Shown here: positions 9,988 to 21,567 of the stretch, piece by piece
How positions within the stretch are numbered: the first letter of the stretch is position 1
Layout of the letters: every line of letters begins with the position of its first letter
DNA from: Ascidia mentula
Lineage: Eukaryota > Chordata > Ascidiacea > Phlebobranchia > Ascidiidae
Assembly (NCBI GenBank): GCA_947561715.1
Contig: OX387204.1
Span: forward strand, 17,117,001 to 17,181,000
Length of the DNA: 64,000 nt
Direction of reading: 5' to 3'
Translations under genes and position numbers: made by a program
The notes under the pieces: model-generated
Seen by the model: the letters and a program-made list of their open reading frames with translations, nothing else
Database searches by the model: none
Told to the model about the DNA's origin: nothing

Positions 9988-10157
9988 ATGAACCGTGCGG
10001 TTTTATGTCCTGTCCCCCGCGTTCAATGGCACCATCAAGTGACCATCAATTAAGAAATCTCGTTTCTTAGCATTTTTTTTATTTGGCATGAATATAGCAT
10101 TCTCGAGAATGTACGAATTCTCAAAACGAAAGTCGAAATGAAAATACACGCATTTTG
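9988..10157. other. Short Polinton intergenic stretch
   Basis: Between the leftward polymerase block and the next leftward frame. No feature recognised. Confidence 0.4.
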
Positions 10158-10952
10158 TCATAGCAGCAAAGGTGACGTGGTGACACCGTCGGGGAGCACT
10201 ATCCGCTTGGCGTAAAAATAATTTAATCCAACGCGATTTCCGCTGCGTGTGAAAAGTCGCTGATTTACAACTTGAAAGCCTACGTTGGTTCCTTCACGTG
10301 GCCTCCCTGTTTTGAGGACATGTAAATAATCATCAGCGTTAAGTGGGTTTTGTGCCTTGCATAAACCCTTCGAAGCACGCTTCATTGTATCGCCTTGACA
10401 GAAATAAGTCTTCGCGGAAAGCGCCACAATGGAGTGACCGTAGAATTCACATTTGTACTTTCCCATTTCACGTTGACAAAAACGCTCGTGCGCGCGGCAG
10501 CAGTCGGCTTGCTCAAAACGGCCATGTGATGTCATATCTTCTATAAAGCAGTCCCGGTGCATTTTGCAAGCTTTTGCGGGAAAGTAAGTTTCATAATTCT
10601 CATAAAATTCACGGCGTAGATCCGGTTTTATAATTTCGTCAATGGTGTCGGCGCTAAGTGCAATGTACACACTGTCGGTGTCACATAGGCAAATCTGGTA
10701 CCCCTGTCGCACAAAGTACCGTTGAAAGCAATCATATACAATCTGGAGGAGATTTAATTTGGACAGCTCGTAGACGAAGTATGACATTTGAATGGGCCTA
10801 TCTTGACGCACTCGCTTCTTCGTGGTTTCCACCTCATACAGGTCTTGATTGATTTCTGTCATGTGGTAAAAGTTGGGGTCTTGTACAACGCGTCCCGCCG
10901 TCATTTGGTCGCAGTACTTCACGTTCATAAGCTTGTCTTTTCTTAGAAGCAC
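10158..10952 (-). CDS. POLB: Protein-primed DNA polymerase B, C-terminal part
   Basis: Carries polymerase motif C as LCDTDSVYIAL and a downstream KTYF (KxY-type) motif, both typical of family B polymerases. These residues hold the catalytic metal ion and contact the primer strand. It follows the larger N-terminal part on the same strand, separated by about 380 bases. I report the two parts separately. Confidence 0.88.
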   Translation of the reverse strand: MLLRKDKLMNVKYCDQMTAGRVVQDPNFYHMTEINQDLYEVETTKKRVRQDRPIQMSYFVYELSKLNLLQIVYDCFQRYFVRQGYQICLCDTDSVYIALSADTIDEIIKPDLRREFYENYETYFPAKACKMHRDCFIEDMTSHGRFEQADCCRAHERFCQREMGKYKCEFYGHSIVALSAKTYFCQGDTMKRASKGLCKAQNPLNADDYLHVLKTGRPREGTNVGFQVVNQRLFTRSGNRVGLNYFYAKRIVLPDGVTTSPLLL

Positions 10953-11334
10953 TGAACCGTAAATACCGTTGCCTTGGTGATGAAAATAATAAGGTTAAAG
11001 GTTAACTCTGTGCCCCAACAATGTTTTCGCACGATTACAGATCACGTTTTTTCAAAATTGCGGCTGTTGCCTGCGAAACGCCACAGGCCACTATAGTGAC
11101 CCAGCAAACAACGTGATTACAGAAAGACTGCTTAACAGCGCATGTCAGGAAGCAGCAATCCAATCGATACACGATTATCGGTTCGTCTAACCAGGCAAAG
11201 TGCAATTCTCGCGGTGCCAATGGGTGCGCGAGGCGATCGTTACACGCGTTTAAACAACCAACGGAATGTTGGCCTTGTGGGGCGCGGCCTCAGTGAGAAG
11301 TGGGAGCTAAATGGACCTTAAAACAGCGGTGACA

Positions 11335-14300
11335 TCATAAAAAAACCTCACCTGACAATTTATAAAAGTCCGCCAAGCTCCGTTTGGCCGGGTCAACATC
11401 ACCTTGTCGCCGCGCCGCCGTGACCGTTTCCGCAAAATGGCTGAAACATGCTCGCGGTTCAAATGCAATCACGCGGTAAATTTGCGTAATTTTAAGGCCA
11501 TGCTTCAAATACCACTCGGCCAAAGGGGAAGCAAGAAGAATCCGTTCGGCGTGCATTGCGCCTATAAGCATCTGTCGCTTGGTTTTCAGTAGGCCCTGCT
11601 TCTCTGCATACGCGGACATTAAAGGTCCTATGTCTTCACGACCAACTTTCGCGGCCTTGAATATAGGCGAAAATTCCTTGAATGTGTCCCACAGTTCCTT
11701 AGGCACGTGTATGTCGCATTCTACGGCACCGAAAATACTGCCATCGGCTATTCCGGCCAATAGCGTCTCAAAGGTCACCACCGGCGGCAGACGTGTATGC
11801 GGCCTGGGTCCTGCGGATAGAAACGCCTGCACGTGCGCATCGGTTCGTTTTAGTTCGTTCCATTGACACTCATAGATTTCAATTAGCTGATATTGGAGCC
11901 CACGGAGATAGGCTGCAATTTCCACCGTCTTTTGGCGGACTTCCAGTGTGTGTTCCGGGTCACTGAAGCTGAATTTTTCACTGCACCGAACACAGCGGTG
12001 GAAGTAGCACCCGTGGAAATTATACAGGGTATTCCCCCGGTCTGCATACCCGTCAACTGGTATACGTTTTCGACCAATGCGTACCTCTCCGCCATTCATC
12101 TGTCTCTGAATATGAACACCATCGGCAAAGGAGCGCCAGCGAAGCCATTCATCAGCTAAGAAACCATAACGCGCCGATCGGTCAACTTCGAACAGCTTTG
12201 TTTCTTCGTTTAATGTGGCCACCGAATAATAGCCTGTTGGCATTTTAAGTCCAGTAGAGTGACAATACATGCTGTTACAGTCCATCCCAATAACAGCCTT
12301 GCATAACCGTGCGTTTTCACCAAATTCCAGCGCCCGAATCCGCGTTTCGTCCCGTTTATGATACCGGGAAAATATAATCGCCGGACCGCTCCTAAGATTG
12401 TCTCGTATCAGATGGAATAGATGCTTGTGGCGTTCGGGGAACAACGCGAAATACACGTCGTCGTTTGTCTTAATGGCGTCTTTCATGGCCATTTTGAGTG
12501 ACAAGCCGGACAGAGATATACCTTGTTTGAGCATGTCCACTTCCGAGCGAGTGAATAACGCCCGGAGGTTCCCCATCGCTTGAACGAACGGCACCACGTC
12601 AAGCAGATTGTAGTGCATAAGATAATCTTTAAGGGTGCTCATTTTCTGTTGCTTCCAGACACGTAAGCATCCATCGTACGACTCTTGAGAAATGCTTTCA
12701 CGCTTCAGTGAACTGTAAAACGCTTCTCTTGGTGGCAAACTTGTCACGTTTAACTTGGCGATGCAGTCCACAAACTCGTACGGAAATATACCTTTGGACT
12801 CTTCGCAGTCGAACGCTTTCAAGAAACTTGCGTAATTCACGTTTGGCGCGATATAGTTTCGTGCGTCCAAGAAAGAGAAGCGCCTGGTTTGAATACATAA
12901 GAAATTATTTCCTTTCTTCGCCACGAAACCAATCTCGTCGTCTTTTAATGCCTCTATGAGCCACTGTCGTGTCAACGGAAGGTCATACCCCCCGGAATTA
13001 AAACCCACTACGGGGATGATTTGTAAATAAGCAAGCAGATCATCTCGCAGTGATTCGATGGGGTGCACCCCCTGGCCGGGGTCGAGTAACAACGCTTGCT
13101 GTACTTTTGTTTCCAAAAGAGCCAGAAGCCATTCAAAACGCTCCTGCATTAAATGTGTGGCCCGACCTTGAATTTCCCCCAGGTAACCCACAAAACGATT
13201 CATAAGTTCCTGTGGTTGGCCGTTTGTCACAAAGCATTTACCTTGCTGAAACCCTGGCACGTCGCTGCACACCGCAACACTAAGTGGTATGTGCTCAGCA
13301 AGACATGCAGTTTTCGCGGTCGCATCAGGTAAATCCCGCTGGCTCATCATTGCTTCCCAATCATAACAAACAACAAAGGGGTAGAATCGATATTCCGAAG
13401 GAACGTGGATACCGAATATTCGCAAACGGTCGAAAACTGTCGGAGCAATACGAAAGCAGCCGCCTGGGAATACTTCACGTGTGATAAGAGAACAGGTTTT
13501 CTGGTGCTGGAAGCATCGGTCCATGCGATTGAAGACCGCCTTGCAGACGGGGCAGGTGAAACTTGATGCATAAAGAGAAAAATTGGAGATGTAGCTAAAG
13601 TGATTGTTTGTAAGATCCAGATTCAAGATTGCGGTGCGTTTTTTCTGGAGACGACGAAAACTGCGGTACAGAATTCGGCTCACCCCCGATGCTTGCAGTT
13701 CGAAGACGTTAATGTTCAAATCAAAGCAAGCTTCAACCGCCGGTAGAAAACTCAGGCGCACACCGGGGAAGCCCGCAATGCAATTTTTGCCTGTGAACCG
13801 TTGACATAATTGCGTTGGACTTGGCGCGCCGACCCGTGACGTACTCATGTGAGAAGCAATACACCGGAATAAACACAGATTATCGGTGATCGGCCGCCCA
13901 TCGGCGGTTCTGTGAAATGTCACAAGACCAGTGTTGCGCGTCAGATGTCTTGGTAAATTAACAGGACTTCCAATCCATGCGTGCAGTGTGTAATAAACAT
14001 AGAAAGTGATGTTTGTCAATACGTCAACATTCCATTTCGAATCAGGGCGTTGTCTTCTAACCGCCTCAAGATGGTCACAGTCCGCAAGATTTTGAAAAAA
14101 TTCGAGCAGATCATCACGCGATTGTATTAGTGTTGGATGTGGAAAGAAATTGGCATTATTGTCCGATGCATGATAATAGCGACGTTCCCCCGATTGATTC
14201 ACAAGAATGAAGCCAAAACTGCAATTAATTTTAAATGCCATCTGCCCGTCACCCAATATAGTGTGGACGATGGCATCAACAAGAGTCCAGGCTATTGGCA

Positions 14301-14454
14301 ACGAGAAATTGTACAATGACGTCACACGGCCAATACGCGCGTGAGTACGTATTGCCATCCAGCGCCGGGCAATCAAATCATCTCGCGGTGGCCGCTCGTC
14401 GGATATCAGCAACTGTCGGTTAGCGCCGCCGCCGGTTTGAAAGCGTCTAACCAC
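11335..14454 (-). CDS. POLB: Protein-primed DNA polymerase B, N-terminal and palm part
   Basis: 1,039 residues. The proofreading exonuclease motifs appear in order: VVCYDWEAM (Exo I), VGFNSGGYDLPL (Exo II) and YNLLDV (Exo III). Polymerase motif A follows as GMDCNSMYCHS. A CPVCKAVF...C zinc-binding-like motif lies near residue 300. Polintons replicate with such a polymerase, primed by a protein at the ends, which explains their long terminal repeats. It is the longest open frame in the window and the main evidence that this is an autonomous-type element. Confidence 0.95.
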   Translation of the reverse strand: MVRRFQTGGGANRQLLISDERPPRDDLIARRWMAIRTHARIGRVTSLYNFSLPIAWTLVDAIVHTILGDGQMAFKINCSFGFILVNQSGERRYYHASDNNANFFPHPTLIQSRDDLLEFFQNLADCDHLEAVRRQRPDSKWNVDVLTNITFYVYYTLHAWIGSPVNLPRHLTRNTGLVTFHRTADGRPITDNLCLFRCIASHMSTSRVGAPSPTQLCQRFTGKNCIAGFPGVRLSFLPAVEACFDLNINVFELQASGVSRILYRSFRRLQKKRTAILNLDLTNNHFSYISNFSLYASSFTCPVCKAVFNRMDRCFQHQKTCSLITREVFPGGCFRIAPTVFDRLRIFGIHVPSEYRFYPFVVCYDWEAMMSQRDLPDATAKTACLAEHIPLSVAVCSDVPGFQQGKCFVTNGQPQELMNRFVGYLGEIQGRATHLMQERFEWLLALLETKVQQALLLDPGQGVHPIESLRDDLLAYLQIIPVVGFNSGGYDLPLTRQWLIEALKDDEIGFVAKKGNNFLCIQTRRFSFLDARNYIAPNVNYASFLKAFDCEESKGIFPYEFVDCIAKLNVTSLPPREAFYSSLKRESISQESYDGCLRVWKQQKMSTLKDYLMHYNLLDVVPFVQAMGNLRALFTRSEVDMLKQGISLSGLSLKMAMKDAIKTNDDVYFALFPERHKHLFHLIRDNLRSGPAIIFSRYHKRDETRIRALEFGENARLCKAVIGMDCNSMYCHSTGLKMPTGYYSVATLNEETKLFEVDRSARYGFLADEWLRWRSFADGVHIQRQMNGGEVRIGRKRIPVDGYADRGNTLYNFHGCYFHRCVRCSEKFSFSDPEHTLEVRQKTVEIAAYLRGLQYQLIEIYECQWNELKRTDAHVQAFLSAGPRPHTRLPPVVTFETLLAGIADGSIFGAVECDIHVPKELWDTFKEFSPIFKAAKVGREDIGPLMSAYAEKQGLLKTKRQMLIGAMHAERILLASPLAEWYLKHGLKITQIYRVIAFEPRACFSHFAETVTAARRQGDVDPAKRSLADFYKLSGEVFL

Positions 14455-16401
14455 AAATGAATGTTATCAACCCGCGCCCAAACGTCGTGATGTTTAACAC
14501 ACCTACTTTCGCCGCCGACGGCGGGTGTAGCCTGTTGACCGACATTCTCTATACACCTGATCAATAAAATAATTTACATGAGGCAGTTTCATGACGGTGA
14601 CGGCCGTCTTACCATTTTGCACCGCCCGGGTTAAGCAATGGTGCGGGATTATGGGCCGGCGTGTCATTGCCACGCGCGCCCGATAACAACGGCTCGTCAT
14701 GCTTCAACGGGTTTAAAATACCCAAGTCACGCAAAATTTCATCTATAGTATCAGGGCAAGCGGCCATTGCATCGACCACGCTAGGGGCGCTGTTAAAGCA
14801 ACATCGGGTTATCGATTAGATTAGACAGTTACACAGGCACATTGCATGAATACCTTGCATCCGCATCGCCAACCGGTTGCAATTCGACTGATTCCAGTAA
14901 ATCAAAAAAACTCACTTCACTTGGTGGCTGTGAAATATCCCCCGAAATGTGTGAGTGTGCAATCGGAAGCGGTGTGCCAGAGTTTTGACTGTCTGCCGCA
15001 GGTGCCATGCTGTGTGAAAGCGAGTAATGATGTCGTTGAAATGCTATGGTTTAACGCCCGTCTTACCCGGATTCATTCTCGTTGGTTAACATGGAAGGCT
15101 GTGCCAGATTTAAATTTTTCAACGCAGCGCTGTATTGGCCGCTAACGCCAGCCGTCGCCTCATGTACAGGAAACATGTGACTTTGACTTTGTTGGGAGAA
15201 GTCCATGACGTATCTACCCTGAATCACATTATCAGACGCCGAGGCCGCGCTAAAAGGAGATAATAAATAATAACTGTCAAGGATAAGAGCGGAAAAAGCA
15301 TAAATTACGTGTGACTTGATGCATTGCTGGACTGAATCGGCCAAACACGGAATCTTTTAGACGCCTCCTGGCCGCTTGCGCTAAATACCAGACACGGTTA
15401 ATAACGGGGAAACAAACAAATCGTAGACAACTTACATCGGGCGTTTGTGTGCAACCCCGCAATGCCTCTCCCTGTGACGTTTGATATTGTGAAGCGAGAT
15501 AAACCTGTAAAAGGCGGCTTTAGCACCTGCGGTGGCGATTTATAATTGAAAGGATTACCTTTTACCGCAGTCATTGCACGCTGCACATTGATTACATTGC
15601 GATTCATGTTCCATCGCTTCATCTGCTTTGGCAAAATGCTTGCCGCAAAAACCGCAGTGAAATCGCACAAGCATTTTCGATTTTGAAGGTGCGCGTTCAA
15701 TCCGCTAATTTACGTTGGCAAGTCGTGTCCCTATCGCGAGACACTTAGAAACTCTCCATGGGCGCACTCTTTTTTATACTAGTCAAGAGTGTCACACCGT
15801 GAAAAACAACGGAAATCGGTGCGGCCAAAAAAACAATCAAAGGAAATGCATGGATTGATTGTAATAGGCATCAATCTCGGAGTTTACGCCTGTGAAATGC
15901 GCGGGAAAAGTTTCCGATCACCTTTTCGCATGATTTTTTACAAAGATCCACGCCATATGGCGAAAACCAATGATCTCGCCATACTGCCCAGGCAATATGG
16001 GCCAACAAACCAGATGGCTAAGAGAACGGCGTGCGCGTCATGAAAGATGTGAAAATCCGTAGAAATCGGAAACATAGGGATACTTCAACATGGGAATGAA
16101 TGGGCGCGACTTCAATCGGAAAACCCTTAAAAAACAACGGCCTTAGATACGCATTGACAATAGTGTGACTACCAAAACGGCGATATCCCTCTGCGGAAAT
16201 TTTTTTCACAACTCTAGCCTGGGAATGTTTGGAATTCACATTGTTCGCTGACATGAAGGCACCATATGCATAGCATTATATCCCAAAAACAGACTGCATG
16301 GAAACAGCTTGCACGGAAACAGCTTGCACAAATCGAATGCTGGGAAAATAGAAAAAAAAATGTGGAAAAGCGAATTTGTCATGGGACTGTGGTCTGATCA
16401 A
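14455..16401. other. Right interior of Polinton 1 without an assignable large gene
   Basis: Several short open frames occur on both strands, none with clear family membership apart from a zinc-finger-like frame at 15558-15674. Polintons usually carry small accessory genes here, so part may be coding. Confidence 0.4.
15558..15674 (-). CDS. Short zinc-finger-like frame in Polinton 1
   Basis: A frame of about 38 residues starting MLVRFHCGFCGKHFAKADEA. It has a CxxC pair followed by His and Cys at zinc-finger spacing (FHCGFCGKHF, then MEHESQC), and further CxxC pairs after that. It could be a small DNA-binding accessory protein or part of a larger one. It is short, so a chance frame cannot be excluded. 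Confidence 0.35.
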
Positions 16402-16966
16402 GAACCTCGCAAAAAAATGCATCTGCGACCCACACTAAAAAAAGGGGGGGCGTTGACTAAGCGGAGGCGGGCACAATTAACGAATGGATAACGCGATACA
16501 TGGAGGCTGGTGAATTCCCTGGAGCAATTCACAAGTGATTGACAAGATCGTTTGTCGACCACGTCATCAATCATGTCATCACAACGTCATTAGAAATAAC
16601 GGTCCAATTCAGGAAACCATTCACCAGATAGTTTCACAAACGCCACACGACCACACAGTGAACTGCGTGTGACCTCGAATTCCTTGGCGAGGACATCTCA
16701 AACAAAGTTCACACGCTCAAGATAAAAATAGAATCACGATTGCGACACCGGAAAGAGACAAACAATAGGAGAATCTAATTTTACTCCCAATCAAGACCGG
16801 AAGGCTCATGAGTAACTGTGAGTATCTCCCTGACACATGTCCCCCTTTGAAATGCATACGAAAGAGAACGGAAGGAGTACTCTTTCCTGTCTCCCTAACC
16901 GGAAAGAGTAACAGAGAGACAGGAAGGAAGTTCTCCCCGTTCTCTACTCTGTCACCCTTTACTACT
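16402..16966 (-). repeat. Right terminal inverted repeat of Polinton 1
   Basis: Reverse complement of 1556-2119 with about three differences, ending exactly at the right GACCGG duplication. Confidence 0.95.
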
Positions 16967-16972
16967 GACCGG
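16967..16972. repeat. Right target-site duplication of Polinton 1
   Basis: GACCGG, identical to 1550-1555. The lectin exon of gene 1 resumes directly after it. Confidence 0.95.
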
Positions 16973-19900
16973 TACAGAATATACAGCCTGGTTAAATAAC
17001 ATACTTCCCGAAACTGGTGAATGTGTTCGACTTGAAAAATATATCAAGTGGGGTTGGTATGCTGGTGACTGCAACAGGAAAATTAACTATATTTGTGAGT
17101 TCAAAGGTGGGTTTATTAGTATTTTGTTATTTAAACGACTGACATGATGCTGTTTGCAGATCAACCACGAAAAATCGTATTTTCACAAACAAGATACTCT
17201 GCAATTGTCGGTGAAACAATCATTATCAAAGGAAAAATTACAGGACCTTATGTAGAACCTATAACTATCAGAGCAATTTACAACCTAAACAGACGGGTAA
17301 CTTTAGCAACCAACTACACGGGTGTGGACTTCAGTTATTCCATCCAGGATGTTAGTTCTTCTCATTTTGGTAACATTTTAATTGAAGCCATTGGAGTCGA
17401 ATCGAAATGCAAATTTTCCAAGAGCACTTTTTTGAATGAAGGTAACCATGACAAGTTTGGTTAATGAAGGTGGGTTCCAGTACTGTAACATTCATTTACA
17501 TTTACGCAGTAAAGATTGAGATTGACAGAAACAGAATAGTTGCGGAAAACTATGAAAATCATAAATCTGTTAGTTGCTCTTTATCAGAAAACCATCCCAC
17601 CCCAATAACATGGATGAGGTATAAATTGTTTGTTGATATCTGTGATTACAACTGTGGAAAAAAGTTTTTTTACCACGCACTGCCAAATAAAACACGTTTT
17701 TAGATCTTATTTTTATACTGCAATTAGAAATATTTGCTATTAAATCCGTTGTACATGCAGCCCATTTGTGTAACATTAATCTTGTGGGTAAACCACCCCC
17801 TAATCGTCTCTACTCACCTGTATATATCCCCAAAAAGTTCAAGGTCCCTAATCTTAGTAAACAAAATATTTGTCCAGAAAAAACTAATACGTTTCAAAAG
17901 CAAATGCAAGAAGTCAATTTTAGTGAGGAAATGTGATAACAAGTGACATTTATTCCGCAGAAACGATGCAACGGTTTCCAACAAAAATAGTTCCAACATT
18001 TATCAATCTGTCAGCACCACCCACAGTGCATCCACTCTTCACATAACATTGAATAATGTGAGTGAATCGGGGAATTACACTTGCATGGGAACATATAGGA
18101 TTGGATCCAAACTGGAAATGAAGTCTTTGCAAGTGTTTGGTAAGTCAACATTTTTTGTTTTTAAAGTTTTTTTTAAATTTTAACGCAGTAATAACGATTT
18201 CGGTCGCATAGATAGCCATGCATGTGCACACAAAGCACACTAGTAAACAACAAAAACAAAAAAATCAAATAATTTTAAGGGGGCGATCTTCCCTTCTTCG
18301 TTCCGCCCCAGACGTACACAGCAAAATTCATGGATACATTTAAAGTAAAAATCATCTTGTTTTAGTTAAAGTAAACATCACATTATCCAAAAGAAATTTG
18401 GATTTGGAACAATGGGAGAATGTTACGGTTGATTGCACTTCGTATGGAAATCCCAGGCCTGTGGTTAATTGGTACAGGTAAGTTTTTCCATCATACGCTT
18501 GTTAAAAACATTAGTCCTTTTTAACAGGAAATTCGTTGGTAAGATGTAAAACTTTACGGTGGGGTTTCTGCATAATTTTCACCCTAATTTATGCAGAGAT
18601 GAGGTTTTATTTTGTTCTTTATTGTTTTTTAGGAAAGAAAATTTGATAACAAACTTTTCATATTCGGTGTGGGTTTACCAGCAAAAAATATCACAAGGTC
18701 GATACCACGTAATGAAACGTCTTCACTTGACAAAGGTTGGTGCAGCTTATGGCGGGGTTTACGAATGTTGGGCAGAAAATTGCAAGGACACAAAACTGCT
18801 GTCTCAAACCCGAAGAGAAGTCACTCTGAAAGGTAGTAGTGACCATAAACTGTTCGAGTCTCAGTTAAAATGTTAGTTGGTTTTAGTTCGTCCAAACATA
18901 ACACTTTCTGCATCAGAAATTATTGCGGAAAAGTTTCATCGGCAATACGTTGATTGTGTCTCTTATGGGTTTCCAAGACCTAACGTTACATGGAAAAGGT
19001 AAACACATGATTTAGCATCAGTTCAACAAGTTTGTAACTTTGATTTTAAATTTTAGAAATAAATCTGTTATTGGAGCTACAACTTCTAATATCTATACGA
19101 GTATTAAAAATAACACGAAGTATTCGCAAACAGCTCGATTGATTTTTATGATTGATAATGTTGCGGATTCAGGAACTTACGTTTGTCAGTCAACAAACAA
19201 TCATATTGACAAGGTGGAAAAGGCGTTTATAATTAGAGGTATCCTACTTTTTTTAACTGCCGAACTACATCAAATACCAAGAGTTTACGTATTGTCGTTG
19301 CAACCACACGACAGGTTGCCTTTGTAGCTGGTATGTATGCTTGTCTTGTGAGCAATGTTACTCAAACATGCAAATATTCATTCCTATTTTTTGGGTTAGG
19401 TGTCAACGTATTTGTGTCAAAATGGTTCATTCCCACAGTTATTGGATTGTCTGTTTTGATTATTTTACTCATATCTGTGGGTGTGGTAATCAAGTGGAGG
19501 TAAACTTTCCTTTCTTTATTAAAATAAAAAATGTTGGCCTTTTGGTAATATTCAATGTTTAGGAAACAAATATGTGCAAGTATTTCCACACGAGAAAAAA
19601 ACGCATCAGAAACTTCGTCAGAATTTAAATTGAATAAAAGAGTGAGCTGGAAGTACTCCCCAGGTATTCACAAGATAAGGTTTTTAGGAATTCAATCTGT
19701 TTTAAAAAATGTTTACTTTTCAATTTTAATCATTAGATGATGGATCTGATGACAACTATAACACACAGATACGTAAGTTTCACTTGCGTGAATTTTACAC
19801 GAAGAGCGCAGTTAATTCACACAAAGCAATCAAATCACAATATCAGGTACGTGTATAACTTCTGCTATTTCTGTTCGCAAAATATCTATTTAGTATTTTT

Positions 19901-20154
19901 TGCTTTGTGCACAAAGAGTCATAGATTGTTGATACAAAAGTTATGTGGTATTTGCCTTGCAGAAAATAAAAAGACAATCAAGAAATGCTTTCAGCATTGA
20001 AACAGCAAAGAACAATCCAAGTCGAAATCGTTACAAGAATATTTTACCATGTAAGTTGTTGTTCATTGCACAACGCAAGGTTGGTTGACAGATTCACAGA
20101 CAATTTCTTGTCATAGGAACACTAATAACGAATTTACTCTTGTTTTAGGCAATA

Positions 20155-20321
20155 AAATGTTTTATTTATTTAAGACGTATCTGCAAAAACTTATGCCATC
20201 ATCAATTAAAAGGGGAGTGGTTAGTCTTTCTCCATAGTGATATAAAGCTGACCTGACTGATGCCAAACTGATGATGATGGCATAAGTTTTAGCAACAATT
20301 TCTTAAACAAATAAAACATGT
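20155..20321. mobile_element. MITE-like inverted-repeat element in the intron before the PTP domain (gene 1)
   Basis: About 167 bp with imperfect terminal inverted repeats of roughly 45 bp: the left end has ATGTTTTATTTATTTAAG and an inner CTTATGCCATCATCA, the right end their complements. The same element sits in the same intron of genes 2 and 4 but not of genes 3 and 5. It has no coding capacity, as expected of a miniature DNA transposon; an intronic palindrome of other origin is possible. Confidence 0.6.
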
Positions 20322-21567
20322 GAATGCTTATAGCACTATGGGCTACTCTGTTTATTCTCTTGTTGGAAAAACAAATGGTTTCCTTCCTCACATTCAATAC
20401 TTCATTTTTAATATTTTGTTGAATAAATTAACTTATATGCAAACAGTACGAGGTAAATTGTCCCGGAAGGGTATTAAAAATTTTTCTGCATGATAATCTT
20501 GTCAAAAATACATAACATTTACACCAATTATTTCCGTAGACGATTATAACAGAGTGCTCCTTCGTGGACTTGAGGGCGATTAAAACGACTACATTAACGC
20601 ATCATATGTAGAGGTTCGTCACCGTGCTGAATGCAGTGGAAAATAAACTGTTAACGTTTCTAATTAGGGTTTTAAACAACCAAACAAGTGGATTGCAACC
20701 CAAGGCCCCATCGATACAACTGTAAATGATTTCTGGACGATGGTTTGGCAACAAAAAGTCAGAGTAATTGCAATGCTCACAAATCCAGACCAAAATAAAA
20801 AAGTGAGTGTTTTATTATTAATTTAGATGCGTATTATTCAACGCTTTTCACTGTTTAGTCAAGGTGTGCTCTTTACTGGCCCCAGAGCGTCGCCCCCTTT
20901 AAACTGTACGGCCGTGTTAACGTGAAACTGCTTAAAGTCCTGAACAAACATGGTTTCATTGTCAGGAAAATGGCAATCGAAGAAGCAAACACCTTATATG
21001 TTTCGGTATAAGAGGCCTTAATAGAATCTCATCGTTGTTTTGTTAAATCGCTTTGCATCCAGGAACAACGAGTTGTGACTCACTACCAATTTCTTGCTTG
21101 GCCCGGTTATGGAGTTCCACAAACAACAACTGACTTTCTCACATTCACAAACCAGGTTCAGAAGGGAATGGATCGCGTAAATCGAACTTTGCGAACTCAG
21201 GTTCCCACTGTGGTCCATTGTAGGTAAAAATAGTGATTGTATACCTTGGTAAATTCAGTGACTGCGAAATAACCTTCAAGTATGTTTATCAAGCGGAGGA
21301 ACCGGCAGAACTGGGACTTTTATTGGTTTTGTTTATTTGTTGGAGGAATTAAATCAAACTGGCTCAGTTGATGCTTTCAAGGCCGTTTGCCACCTGAGAG
21401 AGCAAAGAATGGAAATGGTGCAAACTGCGGTAAATGTGTTTCTTTTCCCCGACATATTTTAACTTATGTTAACTTCATTTGTTACATTTATCTAGGAGCA
21501 ATACATATTCTTGCACTACTTGATGGGAAACCCAAACAAATATTACTGGACTGAACGAAAACGTTGA

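Larger units (their letters stand above)
1556..16966. mobile_element. Polinton/Maverick DNA element, about 15.4 kb (Polinton 1)
   Basis: The ends are AGTAGTAAAGG and its complement, with inverted repeats of about 565 bp that differ at about three places by eye, flanked by a GACCGG duplication. The typical gene set is present: packaging ATPase, integrase with chromodomain, major and minor capsid proteins, adenovirus-like cysteine protease and protein-primed DNA polymerase B. Left-half genes read rightward and right-half genes leftward, converging on an AT-rich spacer near 9000-9170. Base composition is richer in GC than the AT-rich host. Most core genes are open over long stretches; I count only a handful of breaks, so it is a young but probably defective copy. 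Near-identical ends suggest recent insertion, although Polinton ends can also be equalised during replication. Confidence 0.96.
792..21567 (+). pseudogene. Receptor gene 1: CLECT-Ig-TM-PTP, disrupted and split by a Polinton
   Basis: Member of the tandem receptor family. Exon 1 (792-861) encodes a signal peptide starting MSEAADSCVMIW. CLECT exons follow: near 940-1110 ([10 protein letters not shown]), about 1220-1291 (LGGRRFGDKF then WPDG), and a main exon from 1429, interrupted at 1556 by Polinton 1 and resumed from 16973 to 17106 (ends NYICEFK). Next come a one-exon Ig-like domain (17160-17441), three Ig domains of two exons each, a membrane span near 19400-19500 and one PTP domain from NRYKNILP. 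The phosphatase loop reads HCSGGTGRTG but the WPD loop is WPG (Gly at 21105-21107). Besides the insertion, the lectin frame meets TGA at 1440-1442 and the PTP frame TAA at 20581-20583, and the tail is shorter than in gene 2. Probably non-functional. Exon borders come from GT/AG sites and alignment with gene 2. Confidence 0.8.
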
